Made by a program: the position numbers and the translations under genes. The notes below the pieces were generated by a model, which was not told where the DNA came from, searched no databases, and saw only the letters and a list, made by a program, of their open reading frames with translations. Below, piece by piece: positions 17,583-26,280 of a stretch of 64,000 bases of DNA. Position 1 is the stretch's first letter, and every line of letters begins with the position of its first letter. Source of the stretch: Xanthobacter sp. YC-JY1 (GTDB taxonomy: Bacteria; Pseudomonadota; Alphaproteobacteria; Rhizobiales; Xanthobacteraceae); assembly GCF_021730305.1 (NCBI RefSeq), contig NZ_CP032674.1, positions 1,225,001 to 1,289,000 of the forward strand, read 5' to 3'.

Positions 17583-19123
17583 GCCGTCCTCTTTGCCCGT
17601 GTGTCTTCGGTCCGCGCCGGAAACGGCGCAACGACCCCCTGTCCCTTGGCCTCGATCGCGGCCGCGACCGGCAGGCTCACCGACACGCTCGTCCCCCGAC
17701 CCAGCGCGCTTTCCACCCGCACATCGCCGTCATGCAGCTTCACGAGGCCCTTCACCACGGCGATGCCGAGGCCGGAGCCGCGTGATTTCTGGATGCAGTC
17801 TCCCGCCTGGAAGAAGGGTTCGCCGAGGCGCGCCACGTCCTCCGCGCGCATGCCGGGGCCGGTGTCGCGGACGCGGATGATGAGTTCGTCGCCCTGCATC
17901 CTGACGCCCACCTGCACCCGCCCGCCGGCGGGGGTGAACTTCACCGCATTGGAGAGCAGGTTGAGCACGATCTGGCGCAGCGCGCGCTTGTCCGCATCGA
18001 GCACGGGCAGGCGCGCCGGCACCTTGGTCTTCACGCTTACGCCGGTGCGCTCGGCATCGAGGGCGACCATCTCGGCGCAGCCGGCGACGAGGGCGCCCAC
18101 GTCCACCGCCTCGCGCTCCAGCACATAGGCGCCGGCCTCCACCCGCGACAGATCGAGGATGTCGTTGACGAGGCCGAGCAAGTGCTGGCCGCTCTCGTGG
18201 ATGATGCGGGCGTAGTCGGCCTTGCGGGCATCGTCGAGGGGCGCGCCGGTCTGCGTGGCCAGAAGTTCGGAGAAGCCGAGGATGGCGTTAAGCGGCGTGC
18301 GCAGCTCGTGGCTCATGGCGGCGAGGAAGCGGCTTTTGGCGGCGTTGGCGGCCTCCGCCTCGGCGCGGGCGCGGGCGGCGGCATCGGCCTTCTGGCGCTC
18401 CGCCTTCATCTGCTCGGTCTGCGCCTGCTGCCAGGGCGCCCGCCAGGAGACGCGCACCATGCCGCCCCGCATGGCGCGGCAACGGGCCTCGGCGGTGAGG
18501 AAGGAGGGGGCGGCGTCGCCGGCCGCATCACAGCGCAGGCGCAGCTCCAGCGTGGCGGCGCGGCCGCGCGAGGCCGCTTCCACGGCGGAAAGAAAGGCGG
18601 GGCGGTCGGCTACCAGCACACGCTCGAACAGGGCCATGCCCTCCAGAGCCGATGCGGGCGAGGCGGCGAAGGGGCCGCCCTGGCGCTCCACCCGCATCAC
18701 CTCGCCGCGCGGGCCGTGGCAGGTGACGAGCAACATGTCGGAGGGCGGCGCGGCGCTCGCCTTGGTGGCGGCGCGGGCCAGCCCGCCGGCCACCGCCGCA
18801 AGGGCCGCGCAGACGAAGCCGCTAGCAAGAAGGGTGGTGGCGTTGAGAAGGCCGCCGGTGGCGAGGCCGGAGAATTCCGCGAGCAGCACCAGCCCGCCGG
18901 AGCCGAGCCCGAGCAGGCCGAGGCCGCTCAGCACCGCGCCGGTGAGGCGGCCGAGACCGGCAAGGCGCGGCAGCGCCTCCCGGTCGCCGCCGTCGCGGGC
19001 CGGGACGGGCCGCGCACCGGCCGCTGCATCGCCGAAGACGTGAGCCACGTCGCCCCCTGTCAAGTGCCGTTGTCCGGCCGGGCGCCGCGCATCTTCTGCG
19101 CGCCCCGCCATCACGTTTCGCAA
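17579..19123 (-). CDS. Sensor histidine kinase
   Basis: The 514-residue protein has two hydrophobic segments (about residues 55-85 and 92-118), a PAS-like middle region, and an Ala/Glu-rich coiled coil. The kinase core follows, with an H-box SHELRTPLNAILGFSELL (His near 275), N-box QIVLNLLSNAVKFTP, G1 DTGPGM and G2 GSGLGIAVVKGL. No receiver domain is fused and no response regulator gene is adjacent, so its partner is elsewhere. It resembles PleC/PdhS-type cell-cycle kinases in the H-box, but that link is not proved. The start may be internal, since the first 50 residues are Ala/Arg-rich and atypical. It is coupled to a peptidoglycan-binding protein gene. Confidence 0.87.
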   Translation of the reverse strand: MRNVMAGRAEDARRPAGQRHLTGGDVAHVFGDAAAGARPVPARDGGDREALPRLAGLGRLTGAVLSGLGLLGLGSGGLVLLAEFSGLATGGLLNATTLLASGFVCAALAAVAGGLARAATKASAAPPSDMLLVTCHGPRGEVMRVERQGGPFAASPASALEGMALFERVLVADRPAFLSAVEAASRGRAATLELRLRCDAAGDAAPSFLTAEARCRAMRGGMVRVSWRAPWQQAQTEQMKAERQKADAAARARAEAEAANAAKSRFLAAMSHELRTPLNAILGFSELLATQTGAPLDDARKADYARIIHESGQHLLGLVNDILDLSRVEAGAYVLEREAVDVGALVAGCAEMVALDAERTGVSVKTKVPARLPVLDADKRALRQIVLNLLSNAVKFTPAGGRVQVGVRMQGDELIIRVRDTGPGMRAEDVARLGEPFFQAGDCIQKSRGSGLGIAVVKGLVKLHDGDVRVESALGRGTSVSVSLPVAAAIEAKGQGVVAPFPARTEDTRAKRTA

Positions 19124-19301
19124 AATCCTGCCACGGCGGGCTTTAAGCGAACGCTAAGCCGGCGCGGATCGCACGCTGTCAGCGTTAACGATGTCTTGAA
19201 AAGTCGGGGCATGGCCAGCCCGCGACGGCTCACGCGCGGACGCGTCGGTGGTAATGTCGAAGGGCGCGAATTCAGCTTCGCCGCCGTTTCAAGAGGGAGC
19301 G

Positions 19302-19799
19302 ATGTTCTTCCTGTTCCGCCTCGCCTTCTGGGTCGGCCTCGTGCTGCTCCTCCTCCCCTTCGGCCTCAAGGGCAGCGACGGGCGGGACGTGAGCGTGTTC
19401 GACGCCTTCGGTGCCGCCCAGGCGCTGGTGGCGGACCTGCGCGGCTTCTGCGATCGCCAGCCCCAGGCCTGCGCGGTGGGCGGGCAGATGGCGGGACATC
19501 TCGTGGAGAAGGCCCAGATGGGCGCGCGCTGGGTCTATGACTCCATCGGCCATCGCGAAGGCGCGCCGCCCGCGCCCGTCCCCGGTGCCCAGCCCGGTGC
19601 CAAGGGCACGGCGGACAAGAGCGCGGCCGAAAAGGGCAGCGCGCTAGAACTCACGCCGCAGGATCTCATGCCCCTGTGGGGTGGAGGCGACGCGGCCAAG
19701 CTCGTGGTGCCGCAGGGCTTCCAGCCCGTTTCCGGGCAGCCGGCTCAGACCATGACGCCCACGCCCCTGCCGCCGCTGCCGCCCCGCCGCCCGGCCTGA
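19302..19799 (+). CDS. DUF5330 family membrane protein
   Basis: The 165-residue protein starts with a membrane helix (FFLFRLAFWVGLVLLLLPFG), then the DUF5330 core VSVFDAFGAAQALVADLRGFCDRQPQACAVGGQ with two conserved Cys, and a Pro/Ala-rich tail. It probably sits in the inner membrane with a periplasmic domain. I chose ATG 19302, preceded by AGAGGGAG, over an upstream in-frame start at 19248. The family is alphaproteobacterial and of unknown function. It is divergent from the histidine kinase across about 180 bases. Confidence 0.85.
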   Translation: MFFLFRLAFWVGLVLLLLPFGLKGSDGRDVSVFDAFGAAQALVADLRGFCDRQPQACAVGGQMAGHLVEKAQMGARWVYDSIGHREGAPPAPVPGAQPGAKGTADKSAAEKGSALELTPQDLMPLWGGGDAAKLVVPQGFQPVSGQPAQTMTPTPLPPLPPRRPA

Positions 19800-19962
19800 C
19801 GGGCGGTTGAGTCTCACGCGGCCTTGCGCGGCGCCGATCCGGTACCATGTTCGGGATGTGGATTAGGCAGGCATTGCTTGCCGGCTGTGCTATGCTGCAG
19901 CGCAAGGACAGGCGGCCGTGCCCTTTTTCCCGGCCGTCATCTGGTGACGAGGAATTGGCCTC

Positions 19963-20385
19963 ATGAATGCTGACGATCTGATTGCGGATTTCGAATTTTT
20001 GGACAATTGGGAAGACCGCTACCGGCACGTGATCGAGCTCGGCAAGAAGCTGCCGCCCTTTCCCGAGGCCGAGCGCAACGACATCAACAAGGTGCAGGGT
20101 TGCGCGAGCCAGGTCTGGCTCATCTCCCACGTGAAGGAAACGCCTTCCGGTCCCCTCCTGGAGTTCGAGGGCGATTCCGATGCGCACATCGTGCGCGGCC
20201 TCGTGGCAGTGCTGCTCATGCTCGTCTCCGGGCGCACGCCCAAGGAGATCATGGAAACCGACATCCTCGGGGTGTTCCGACAGATCGGCCTCGAAGGCCA
20301 TCTGACGCCGCAGCGCTCCAACGGCCTGCGCTCCATGGTGGAGCGTATCCGCGGCCACGCCCGCAACGCCATGGCCGCCGCCTGA
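19963..20385 (+). CDS. sufE: SufE family cysteine desulfuration protein
   Basis: This 140-residue protein is SufE, the sulfur acceptor that stimulates the SufS cysteine desulfurase in iron-sulfur cluster assembly. Seen here are the ELGKKLPPFPEAERND motif and the active-site Cys in NKVQGCASQVWL (Cys near residue 47). The family ending RLTPQRSNGL is also conserved (HLTPQRSNGLRSMVERI). It is full length. The suf operon is not in the window, so this is a stand-alone copy, as is common in alphaproteobacteria. It faces DUF3775 tail to tail with a 15-base gap. Confidence 0.93.
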   Translation: MNADDLIADFEFLDNWEDRYRHVIELGKKLPPFPEAERNDINKVQGCASQVWLISHVKETPSGPLLEFEGDSDAHIVRGLVAVLLMLVSGRTPKEIMETDILGVFRQIGLEGHLTPQRSNGLRSMVERIRGHARNAMAAA

Positions 20386-20400
20386 GGACAGCGGCCGGCC

Positions 20401-20841
20401 TCACAGCCGGCCGAGTTCGACGTCGGCGCAGGAATAGCCGAGGCGGGTGAGGCCCTCCTCCAGATAATCCCCCACCAGTGGCATCCCGAGCAGGTAGCGC
20501 GCGGTCGAGACCTCGCGGCTCGCGGCGGCCTCGGCGCGCAGGGCGTCCCATGTGGAGATGTCCTCGTCGCCGCGGCCGAGCCAGGCGAGGGTGACGAGAT
20601 CGATCTGCTGGTCCTCGTTCAGCGCGGTGATGGCGCCGGCCAGTTCCTCGTCCACCGGATCGTCCGGGTGGTCCTCCAGCACTGCGCGCATCCCGTCGTC
20701 GGGGCCGTCGGACCCGGGATCGGGATCGGTCACCGCGTCCTTGGCATCGCGGGAGCGGGCCTTGACGATGATGTAGCAGATGGTTTCGGGCGAGATGCTG
20801 AGGGTGACGAGATCGTCGTCGGGTGTCGCGTCGGGCGCCAT
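20401..20841 (-). CDS. DUF3775 family protein
   Basis: The 146-residue acidic soluble protein matches DUF3775, with SISPETICYIIVKARSRDAKDAV near the start, LNEDQQIDLVTLAWLGRGDED in the middle, and a C-terminal YLLGMPLVGDYLEEGL motif. The family has unknown function and appears mainly in alphaproteobacteria. It is convergent with sufE. The upstream gap to the next minus-strand gene is 86 bases, so a shared transcript is possible. Confidence 0.88.
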   Translation of the reverse strand: MAPDATPDDDLVTLSISPETICYIIVKARSRDAKDAVTDPDPGSDGPDDGMRAVLEDHPDDPVDEELAGAITALNEDQQIDLVTLAWLGRGDEDISTWDALRAEAAASREVSTARYLLGMPLVGDYLEEGLTRLGYSCADVELGRL

Positions 20842-20927
20842 GAATATCCTCCTGGTTGCGGGGGCGAGCCCCGCATCTCCAGAGGAAATCTTCTGCCGCC
20901 GGCCTTGTTCCTCTCAGTGGCGCGCGA

Positions 20928-21482
20928 TCAGGGCACCGCGCGCACGCTGATGCCGGCCATGGCGAGGCGCTGGTAGAGCCGGCGCTGCCCTGCGATGGGC
21001 CACCAGTCGTAGAGGAATATTTCCATGGGCCGCCAGAGCGCGACCCAGCCGAGGATCAGCAAGCCCTCGGCGGCGAGGCTGCCGAGGCTTTCGAGCCGTG
21101 GCTCGGCGATGAGCCCGGCGATGCCGAGGCACAGCGCCAGCACGATGATGCCGATGGTGAGCGAGATGCGCCCCACCCGGAACAGCTCCGACAGCTCCGC
21201 CGAGAGCGCGCGGGCACGGAGGGTGAAATAGCCGCGGATGGCGTCGGGAAGGCCCTCCGCCTCCCTGGTCAGCGCCTCTTCGGGCGGCAGATGGACGACG
21301 ATGGAGATCGGCGCGCCGCGTGGCAGCTCGCGCGCCCACTCCACGATGAAGGCTTCCGCCTCCGCGTCGAGGTCGCGTTCCCGGAAGGGGAACGGGTCCA
21401 GCATGTTGAAGAGCTGCGGGACCCGCTCGACGCGAATCTCGATTGTGGAGCCTGCGGGATCAGGCCCGGCGACCGGGGTCAC
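20928..21482 (-). CDS. Conserved membrane protein of unknown function
   Basis: I do not recognise a named family. The 184-residue protein has a soluble N-terminal half (about residues 1-100) resembling a small alpha/beta domain, with RVPQLFNMLDPFPFRERDLD and ISIVVHLPPEE. Two membrane helices follow, near 107-125 (ISLTIGIIVLALCLGIAGLI) and 136-152 (AAEGLLILGWVALW), then WRPMEIFLYDWWPI. Composition and codon use match the core genome, so it is probably a real conserved gene. Confidence 0.72.
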   Translation of the reverse strand: MTPVAGPDPAGSTIEIRVERVPQLFNMLDPFPFRERDLDAEAEAFIVEWARELPRGAPISIVVHLPPEEALTREAEGLPDAIRGYFTLRARALSAELSELFRVGRISLTIGIIVLALCLGIAGLIAEPRLESLGSLAAEGLLILGWVALWRPMEIFLYDWWPIAGQRRLYQRLAMAGISVRAVP

Positions 21483-21509
21483 GGCGGAAGGTTCGGGGAG
21501 CGTCGCGCC

Positions 21510-21668
21510 TCAGCGATGGGTGCGGCGGGCGCGCACGCGCACCGGTACCATCTGCCTCTGCTTGGCGGCGAGCTGCGCAAGCGCAACCGCGGCAAGACCA
21601 GCGAGGACGAGGGCGGAACCGGCAACGAGGGACAACATCAAATCCTCCACCACCACGCCGAAGCTCAT
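21510..21668 (-). CDS. Small single-helix membrane protein
   Basis: A 52-residue frame begins MSFGVVVEDLML, has one strongly hydrophobic helix (residues ~8-30) and a basic tail (VRVRARRTHR). The ATG at 21668 has GGAAG about five bases upstream; the longer frame would need a GTG at 21752 without a good ribosome site. It lies 27 bases upstream of the preceding gene on the same strand. The family is unknown, and this could be a non-coding gap. Confidence 0.4.
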   Translation of the reverse strand: MSFGVVVEDLMLSLVAGSALVLAGLAAVALAQLAAKQRQMVPVRVRARRTHR

Positions 21669-21818
21669 GTCTTCCGCACATTTCCGAAAGGAGAGTGCGA
21701 CCGATGCGCCGGCGAACAATGCAATCTTAACCGGGTTCGCGCGCTTCGCCACCCGTTCAGATCAAGAAATGTTCCGTTTTGGCGCAATCGGAAGACCTGT
21801 CACGGCTATTTGAGAAGC

Positions 21819-22859
21819 TCAGAGCGGGGAGAGGTAGGGCAGGGGGCCGGGGGAAAACTCCCGCCGCACCCGGTCGAGCCGCTCCACCGCGCGACCGAAA
21901 GAGCCGCGCAGGTGGTCGCGCAATGCGTCCGCCGCCCCTTCCACATCCGCCGCCGCGAGGCGCTCGGCGACATCGAGATGCTCGGCGATGAACGGTTCGC
22001 GGCCGTGGGGCTGGGGGGAGCGCACATAAAGGAAGGTGAGGGCGACCAGCAGCGTCTGGCAGGTGGCCAGCGCCTCCATCAGCGTGGCATTGCCGCAGCG
22101 GCCGAGCAGGCCCACATGCAGCTCGTTTTCCAGCGCGCCGAGGCGGGCGCCGTCCACCGCATCAGGGTGGGCGGCGGCATCGCGCAGATTGGCCAGCAGG
22201 GTCGTCACCTGTCCGGGGGCCAGGCGCGGAAAGGCCAGCCGCAGCGCCGCCGGCTCCAGGATGGCGCGCATCTCGAACAACTCGGCCACATAAGCCGGCG
22301 TCAGAGCCGGCGCATACCAGTGCAGGCGGTTGTCCTTGCGCACCACGCCACGCTGGTTGAGGCGCGAGAGCACTTCGCGGGCGACCGTCCGGCTCACGCC
22401 GTAATAGGCGGCGAGATGGTTCTCCACCACGCGGAAGGCGCCGAGCGCGGTGCGCGAGACCACCTCCTGCTCTACGTCCGCATAGATGCGCTGCCAGGTC
22501 GATTCGGGGGCGAGCTGGATCGGCGTTTCGCCGCTGACATCGACGGCCGGGACGGCCGGCGCCGGTCCGGCGAGGGGCATGACCTGGAAGCCGTGGCCGT
22601 CGCTGCGGCTCACCAGCCCCACCCGCTCCAGCCGCGCCAGCGCCTGCCGGGCCGGTGCACGGGAGATGCCGAATCGCTCGGCGACGCGGGATTCGAGCAG
22701 GCGCTCGCCGGGGGCGAGGGCGCCGGAGGCGATCTGCGAGGCGAGAATGTCGAAGGCGCGCTCGTGCAGGCGGGGGGCGATGCCGGCCACCGGGCGCGCG
22801 CGCCGTTCGGCGGCGGGCGTCGGCTTGCCCGCAGCCGCCGGGGGCACATCACTCGTCAT
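21819..22859 (-). CDS. GntR family regulator with two winged-helix domains and an FCD domain
   Basis: The protein (346 residues from ATG 22859; a longer start at 22928 is possible) has a first GntR-type winged helix (ASGALAPGERLLESRVAERFGISRAPARQALARLE). A second, more degenerate one follows (ALGAFRVVENHLAAYYGVSRTVAREVLSRLNQRG), then a C-terminal FCD ligand-binding domain (about 200-330) with ALENELHVGLLGRCGN and HLDVAERL. FCD regulators usually have one winged helix and about 230 residues, so the tandem arrangement is unusual. It is divergent from an LDH2-type dehydrogenase across about 230 bases and probably controls it in response to a carboxylic acid. Confidence 0.86.
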   Translation of the reverse strand: MTSDVPPAAAGKPTPAAERRARPVAGIAPRLHERAFDILASQIASGALAPGERLLESRVAERFGISRAPARQALARLERVGLVSRSDGHGFQVMPLAGPAPAVPAVDVSGETPIQLAPESTWQRIYADVEQEVVSRTALGAFRVVENHLAAYYGVSRTVAREVLSRLNQRGVVRKDNRLHWYAPALTPAYVAELFEMRAILEPAALRLAFPRLAPGQVTTLLANLRDAAAHPDAVDGARLGALENELHVGLLGRCGNATLMEALATCQTLLVALTFLYVRSPQPHGREPFIAEHLDVAERLAAADVEGAADALRDHLRGSFGRAVERLDRVRREFSPGPLPYLSPL

Positions 22860-23090
22860 GTCCCGTCCGCTCACGTCTCGTCCGTCTTTCCGCCGCGCCG
22901 GTCGCGGCCCGCCGGCAAGGTGCCCCACGATGGTGCAAATGCCAAGTTGTCCAAAGGGTTGCTAGCCCGGTTGCCGGCTGACCGGATGCCGCACCGCCGG
23001 CCGCGTTAAAGGGAGTTTACACCGTCACCGTCCAATGCATACAAAGGACATACGCTGAGCCGCCCCAGCGCCGTCTCAAGGATTGCCCCC

Positions 23091-24176
23091 ATGTCCGTGC
23101 CCGCTCCCGTCCGCTCCTCCGCCCTCGAACAGCACCGGGAGGACGCCTTGTTCGCCTTCTGCAGCGCGGCTCTCACGGCGGCAGGGGCGGATGCGGCGAG
23201 TGCCGAGGCGGCGGCCCGTGCCATGCTGCACGGCTCGCGCTTCGGGGTGGACAGCCACGGCGTGCGGCTGCTGGACCATTATGTGACGGTGATCGAGGGC
23301 GGCCGGGTGAACGGCCATCCCACGCTCGACTTCCGGGCCGGCGCGGCGGCTGTCGCAACGCTCGATGCCGGCCATGGCCATGGCGCCCGCGCCGCCTATG
23401 CGGCCATGGACCGGGCGATGGAGAATGCTGCCCTCTACGGCATCGGCGCGGTGGCCATCCGCAACTCCTCCCATTTCGGCGCAGCGGGCGCATATGCGCT
23501 GGCGGCGGCGGAGAAGGGCTTCATCGGCCTCGCCTTCTGCAATTCGGACAGCTTCGTGCGTCTGCATGGCGGGGCGGAGCGCTTCCATGGCACCAACCCC
23601 ATCGCCATGGGCGTGCCGGTGAAGGGCGAGGCGCCGTGGTTCCTCGACATGGCGACCAGCGCCGTGCCCTACAATCGGGTGCTGCTCTATCGGAGCCTGG
23701 GACAATCCCTGCCGCCGGAAGTCGCCTCCGACGGCGACGGCTTCGACACCACCGATCCGCACAAGGTGGAGATGCTGGCCCCGCTCGGTGCCGCCTTCGG
23801 CTTCAAGGGCGCGGCGCTTGCCGGGGTGGTGGAGGTGTTCAGCGCGGTCCTTGCGGGGGCGCGGCTCTCGTTCGACATCGCGCCCATGGGTGGGCCGGAC
23901 TTCGGCACTCCGCGCAATGTCGGCGCGTTCGTGATGGCGATGAAGCCGGGCGCCTTCCTGCCGGAGGAGGAGTTTGACGCGGCCATGCAGCGCTATCGTC
24001 ATACGCTGCGCAATTCACGTCGTGCGCCGGGGGATATTGTGATGGCGCCGGGCGACCGGGAATGGAGGGTGGCGGAGGAGCGCCGCCGCGATGGCATCCC
24101 CATCGACCCCGCCACCGCCGAGGCCTTCGACCGCCTCGCCGGGCGATTCGGCCTGACCCGTCCGAAAGCCGTTTAG
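23091..24176 (+). CDS. Malate/lactate/ureidoglycolate dehydrogenase-type oxidoreductase (LDH2 family)
   Basis: The 361-residue protein belongs to the NAD(P)-dependent LDH2/MDH2 family, whose fold differs from classical lactate dehydrogenase. Seen here are RFGVDSHGVRLL (with the family His), SSHFGAAGAYA, FHGTNPIAMGVPVKGEAPWFLDMATSA and GFKGAALAGVVEVFSAVL. The family reduces or oxidises alpha-keto acids such as malate, ureidoglycolate or diketogulonate; the substrate here is unknown. It is full length. Its divergent GntR/FCD regulator is a natural candidate controller. Confidence 0.88.
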   Translation: MSVPAPVRSSALEQHREDALFAFCSAALTAAGADAASAEAAARAMLHGSRFGVDSHGVRLLDHYVTVIEGGRVNGHPTLDFRAGAAAVATLDAGHGHGARAAYAAMDRAMENAALYGIGAVAIRNSSHFGAAGAYALAAAEKGFIGLAFCNSDSFVRLHGGAERFHGTNPIAMGVPVKGEAPWFLDMATSAVPYNRVLLYRSLGQSLPPEVASDGDGFDTTDPHKVEMLAPLGAAFGFKGAALAGVVEVFSAVLAGARLSFDIAPMGGPDFGTPRNVGAFVMAMKPGAFLPEEEFDAAMQRYRHTLRNSRRAPGDIVMAPGDREWRVAEERRRDGIPIDPATAEAFDRLAGRFGLTRPKAV

Positions 24177-24187
24177 CATCAAGCCTT

Positions 24188-24277
24188 TCAGCCGAAGATG
24201 ACCGCCGCGACGATGATGCCGTAGGCGGTGAGGAAGAGCAGGCTGTCCCGCAGGACCTGTCCGCGAACCGCTGTCAT
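24188..24277 (-). CDS. Small hydrophobic peptide (29 residues)
   Basis: The frame reads MTAVRGQVLRDSLLF followed by LTAYGIIVAAVIFG, a basic N-terminus plus one membrane helix. GAGG lies seven bases before the ATG, and a 17-bp-spaced promoter-like pair lies about 40-70 bases upstream, within an AT-rich block unlike the surrounding sequence. These signals make it a credible small membrane protein, although I know no family for it. It is convergent with the LDH2-type gene, 11 bases from its stop. Confidence 0.5.
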   Translation of the reverse strand: MTAVRGQVLRDSLLFLTAYGIIVAAVIFG

Positions 24278-24287
24278 GATGGGCCTC

Positions 24288-24345
24288 GTGAATTTCACTT
24301 TCGACTATTTCCCCGAATTTAATATCGAATGTGAATCAACGTCAA
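24288..24345 (-). promoter_or_regulatory. Promoter and operator-like palindrome of the small hydrophobic peptide gene
   Basis: On the minus strand TTGACG (24340-24345) and TTAAAT (24317-24322) are 17 bases apart. Downstream of the expected start site lies the perfect palindrome GTGAAATTCAC (24288-24298), only 11 bases before the ATG, so a bound regulator there would block transcription or translation. The AT-rich composition around it contrasts with the genome. Confidence 0.4.
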
Positions 24346-24434
24346 AAACATAATTTATATGTGGTTTAGAGGCGCGACGAGGTGCCTCCCGGGGGAGCGC
24401 ACCTGTCTGGCGATTCAGGGACTGGCGGAGGCCG

Positions 24435-24863
24435 TCAGGCCACGCGGAGCGCTTCGAGGGCGGCGCGCATGTCGTCGGGCAGGGGGGCGGCGCGGCGTTC
24501 GGTGAGATCGAACAGCACCACCACCGTCTCGGCGGTCGCCATGCATTGGCCATCCTGGAAGATGGCCTGCCTGAGGCCTACCGAGCTGCGGCCGATGGAG
24601 ATGACGCCCGTGCCGATATCCGCCTCGCCCGGCCAGTGCATTTCCGCCCGGTAGTCCAGCACGAGGCGGACCAGCGCGAAGCCCATGCCCTGGGGGGCAA
24701 GACGGCGCGGCGTCAGCAGCAGGTGGGTGCGCCCGGTCTCCAGGAAGGTGGAGAACACCGCGTTGTTGACGTGCCCGAGCATGTCGGTGTCGCCGTAGCG
24801 GATGGTATCGCGCGCCTTCACCGGGAAGTCGTCGAGGACGGGGAGGGGGGCCTTCTCGGCCAT
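24435..24863 (-). CDS. Acyl-CoA thioesterase (4HBT hot-dog fold)
   Basis: The 142-residue protein has the 4-hydroxybenzoyl-CoA thioesterase pattern: RYGDTDMLGHVNNAVFSTFLE near residue 22 with its catalytic Asp, then LVRLVLDYRAEMHWPGE. It resembles YbgC/FadM-type thioesterases that hydrolyse acyl-CoAs. The ATG at 24863 overlaps the purD stop (TGATG), so translation is coupled; a reading frame extending back to 25286 lies inside purD and is not coding. The physiological substrate is unknown. Confidence 0.86.
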   Translation of the reverse strand: MAEKAPLPVLDDFPVKARDTIRYGDTDMLGHVNNAVFSTFLETGRTHLLLTPRRLAPQGMGFALVRLVLDYRAEMHWPGEADIGTGVISIGRSSVGLRQAIFQDGQCMATAETVVVLFDLTERRAAPLPDDMRAALEALRVA

Positions 24864-26128
24864 CAGTCGTCCTTCCCCAGCGCCCGCCAGCCGATATCGG
24901 AGCGGAAGAAGCCGTCCGGCCAGTCGATACGGGCGATGGCGGCGTAAGCGCGCGCGCGGGCATCGGCCAGCGTCGTCCCGGTGGCGGTGACGTTCAGCAC
25001 CCGCCCGCCGTTGGAGACGAGCGTGCCGCCCTTCATCCGCGTGCCGGCCTGGAACACGGTGACGCCCTCCAGCGCCGACGCCTCGCCGAGGCCGCCGATG
25101 GGCGAGCCGATCTGGTGCGGGCCGGGATAGCCACGCGAGGCATAGACCACCGTCATGGCCGAAACCGGGGACCACTGGGGCGTCACCTCGGCGAGGCGGC
25201 CGGCGGCGGTGGCGTGGAGCACTTCCACCAGATCCCCGGCGAAGCGCGGCATCAGCACCTGGCATTCGGGATCGCCGAAGCGGCAATTGTATTCCACCAG
25301 CTTGGGGCCGGAGGTGGTGAGCATGAGGCCGGCATAGAGCACGCCGCGATAGGGCGTTCCGGCCTTGGCCATGGCGCGGGCGGTGGGGATGAGGATTTCC
25401 TCGATCGCCCGGCGCTCCAGCTCCGGTGTCAGTACCGGAGCGGGGGAATAGGCACCCATGCCGCCGGTGTTCGGGCCGAGGTCGCCGTCATAGGCGCGCT
25501 TGTGATCCTGGGCGCTGCCGAAGGCGACGACGGTCTCGCCGTCCACGAGGGCGAACAGGCTCGCCTCCTCGCCCTCCATGAATTCCTCGATGAGCACTTC
25601 GGTGCCGCCGCCGGCGAACACCTGCTCCACCGCATCCACCGCCTCCTCGACGGTGAGGGCGACGACCACGCCCTTGCCGGCCATCAGCCCGTCCGCCTTC
25701 ACCACGATGGGCGCGCCCTGCCCGCGGATGTAGGCGGCGGCCTCGGCGGTGGAGGTGAAGCGGCCGAAGGCGGCGGTGGGAATGTCGTTCGCCTTGCACA
25801 ATTCCTTGGTGAAGAGCTTGGAGCCCTCCAGCCGGGCGGCCGCCGCGGTGGGGCCGAAGGCGAGGATGCCGGCGGCGGCGAGGCGATCCACGAGGCCGGC
25901 CACCAAGGGCGCCTCGGGGCCGACCACCACCAGGTCGATGGTGTGCTCCTGGCACCATTTCACGATGGTGTCGTGAGCGGACAGCGGGATGCCTTCCACC
26001 ACGTCCGCGAACTCGGCGATGCCCGGATTGCCGGGCAAGGCATAGAACTGACCGATGGTTGGGCTCTGCGCCAGCTTCCAGGCGAGGGCGTGCTCACGCC
26101 CTCCCGAACCGAGCAGCAGGATGTTCAT
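24863..26128 (-). CDS. purD: Phosphoribosylamine-glycine ligase
   Basis: PurD (421 residues) ligates glycine to 5-phosphoribosylamine with ATP, the second step of de novo purine synthesis. It starts with [23 protein letters not shown] and contains the ATP-grasp motifs [32 protein letters not shown] and [17 protein letters not shown]. The length is normal and no key motif is missing. The gene is divergent from xseA across about 150 bases, an arrangement I recall from other alphaproteobacteria, and its stop overlaps the start of a thioesterase gene. Confidence 0.97.
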   Translation of the reverse strand: MNILLLGSGGREHALAWKLAQSPTIGQFYALPGNPGIAEFADVVEGIPLSAHDTIVKWCQEHTIDLVVVGPEAPLVAGLVDRLAAAGILAFGPTAAAARLEGSKLFTKELCKANDIPTAAFGRFTSTAEAAAYIRGQGAPIVVKADGLMAGKGVVVALTVEEAVDAVEQVFAGGGTEVLIEEFMEGEEASLFALVDGETVVAFGSAQDHKRAYDGDLGPNTGGMGAYSPAPVLTPELERRAIEEILIPTARAMAKAGTPYRGVLYAGLMLTTSGPKLVEYNCRFGDPECQVLMPRFAGDLVEVLHATAAGRLAEVTPQWSPVSAMTVVYASRGYPGPHQIGSPIGGLGEASALEGVTVFQAGTRMKGGTLVSNGGRVLNVTATGTTLADARARAYAAIARIDWPDGFFRSDIGWRALGKDD

Positions 26129-26280
26129 GCGGCCTCCCCCGAGTTTCCGACGGATCTTGGTTTTCTGCTCTCTTCGCCTATCGGCTCAAGGCCGCGCAAA
26201 CAAGGGGCAGGGCTCTGCGCTCGCCGCATGGGGCACCTTCCCGTTATGCTGGGACACCACCCGTCCGGGTTCCGATTCGC

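Noticed and set aside
24435-25286. Longer N-terminus for the thioesterase
   Set aside because: The extension lies inside purD in another frame; the start that overlaps the purD stop codon gives the normal family length.
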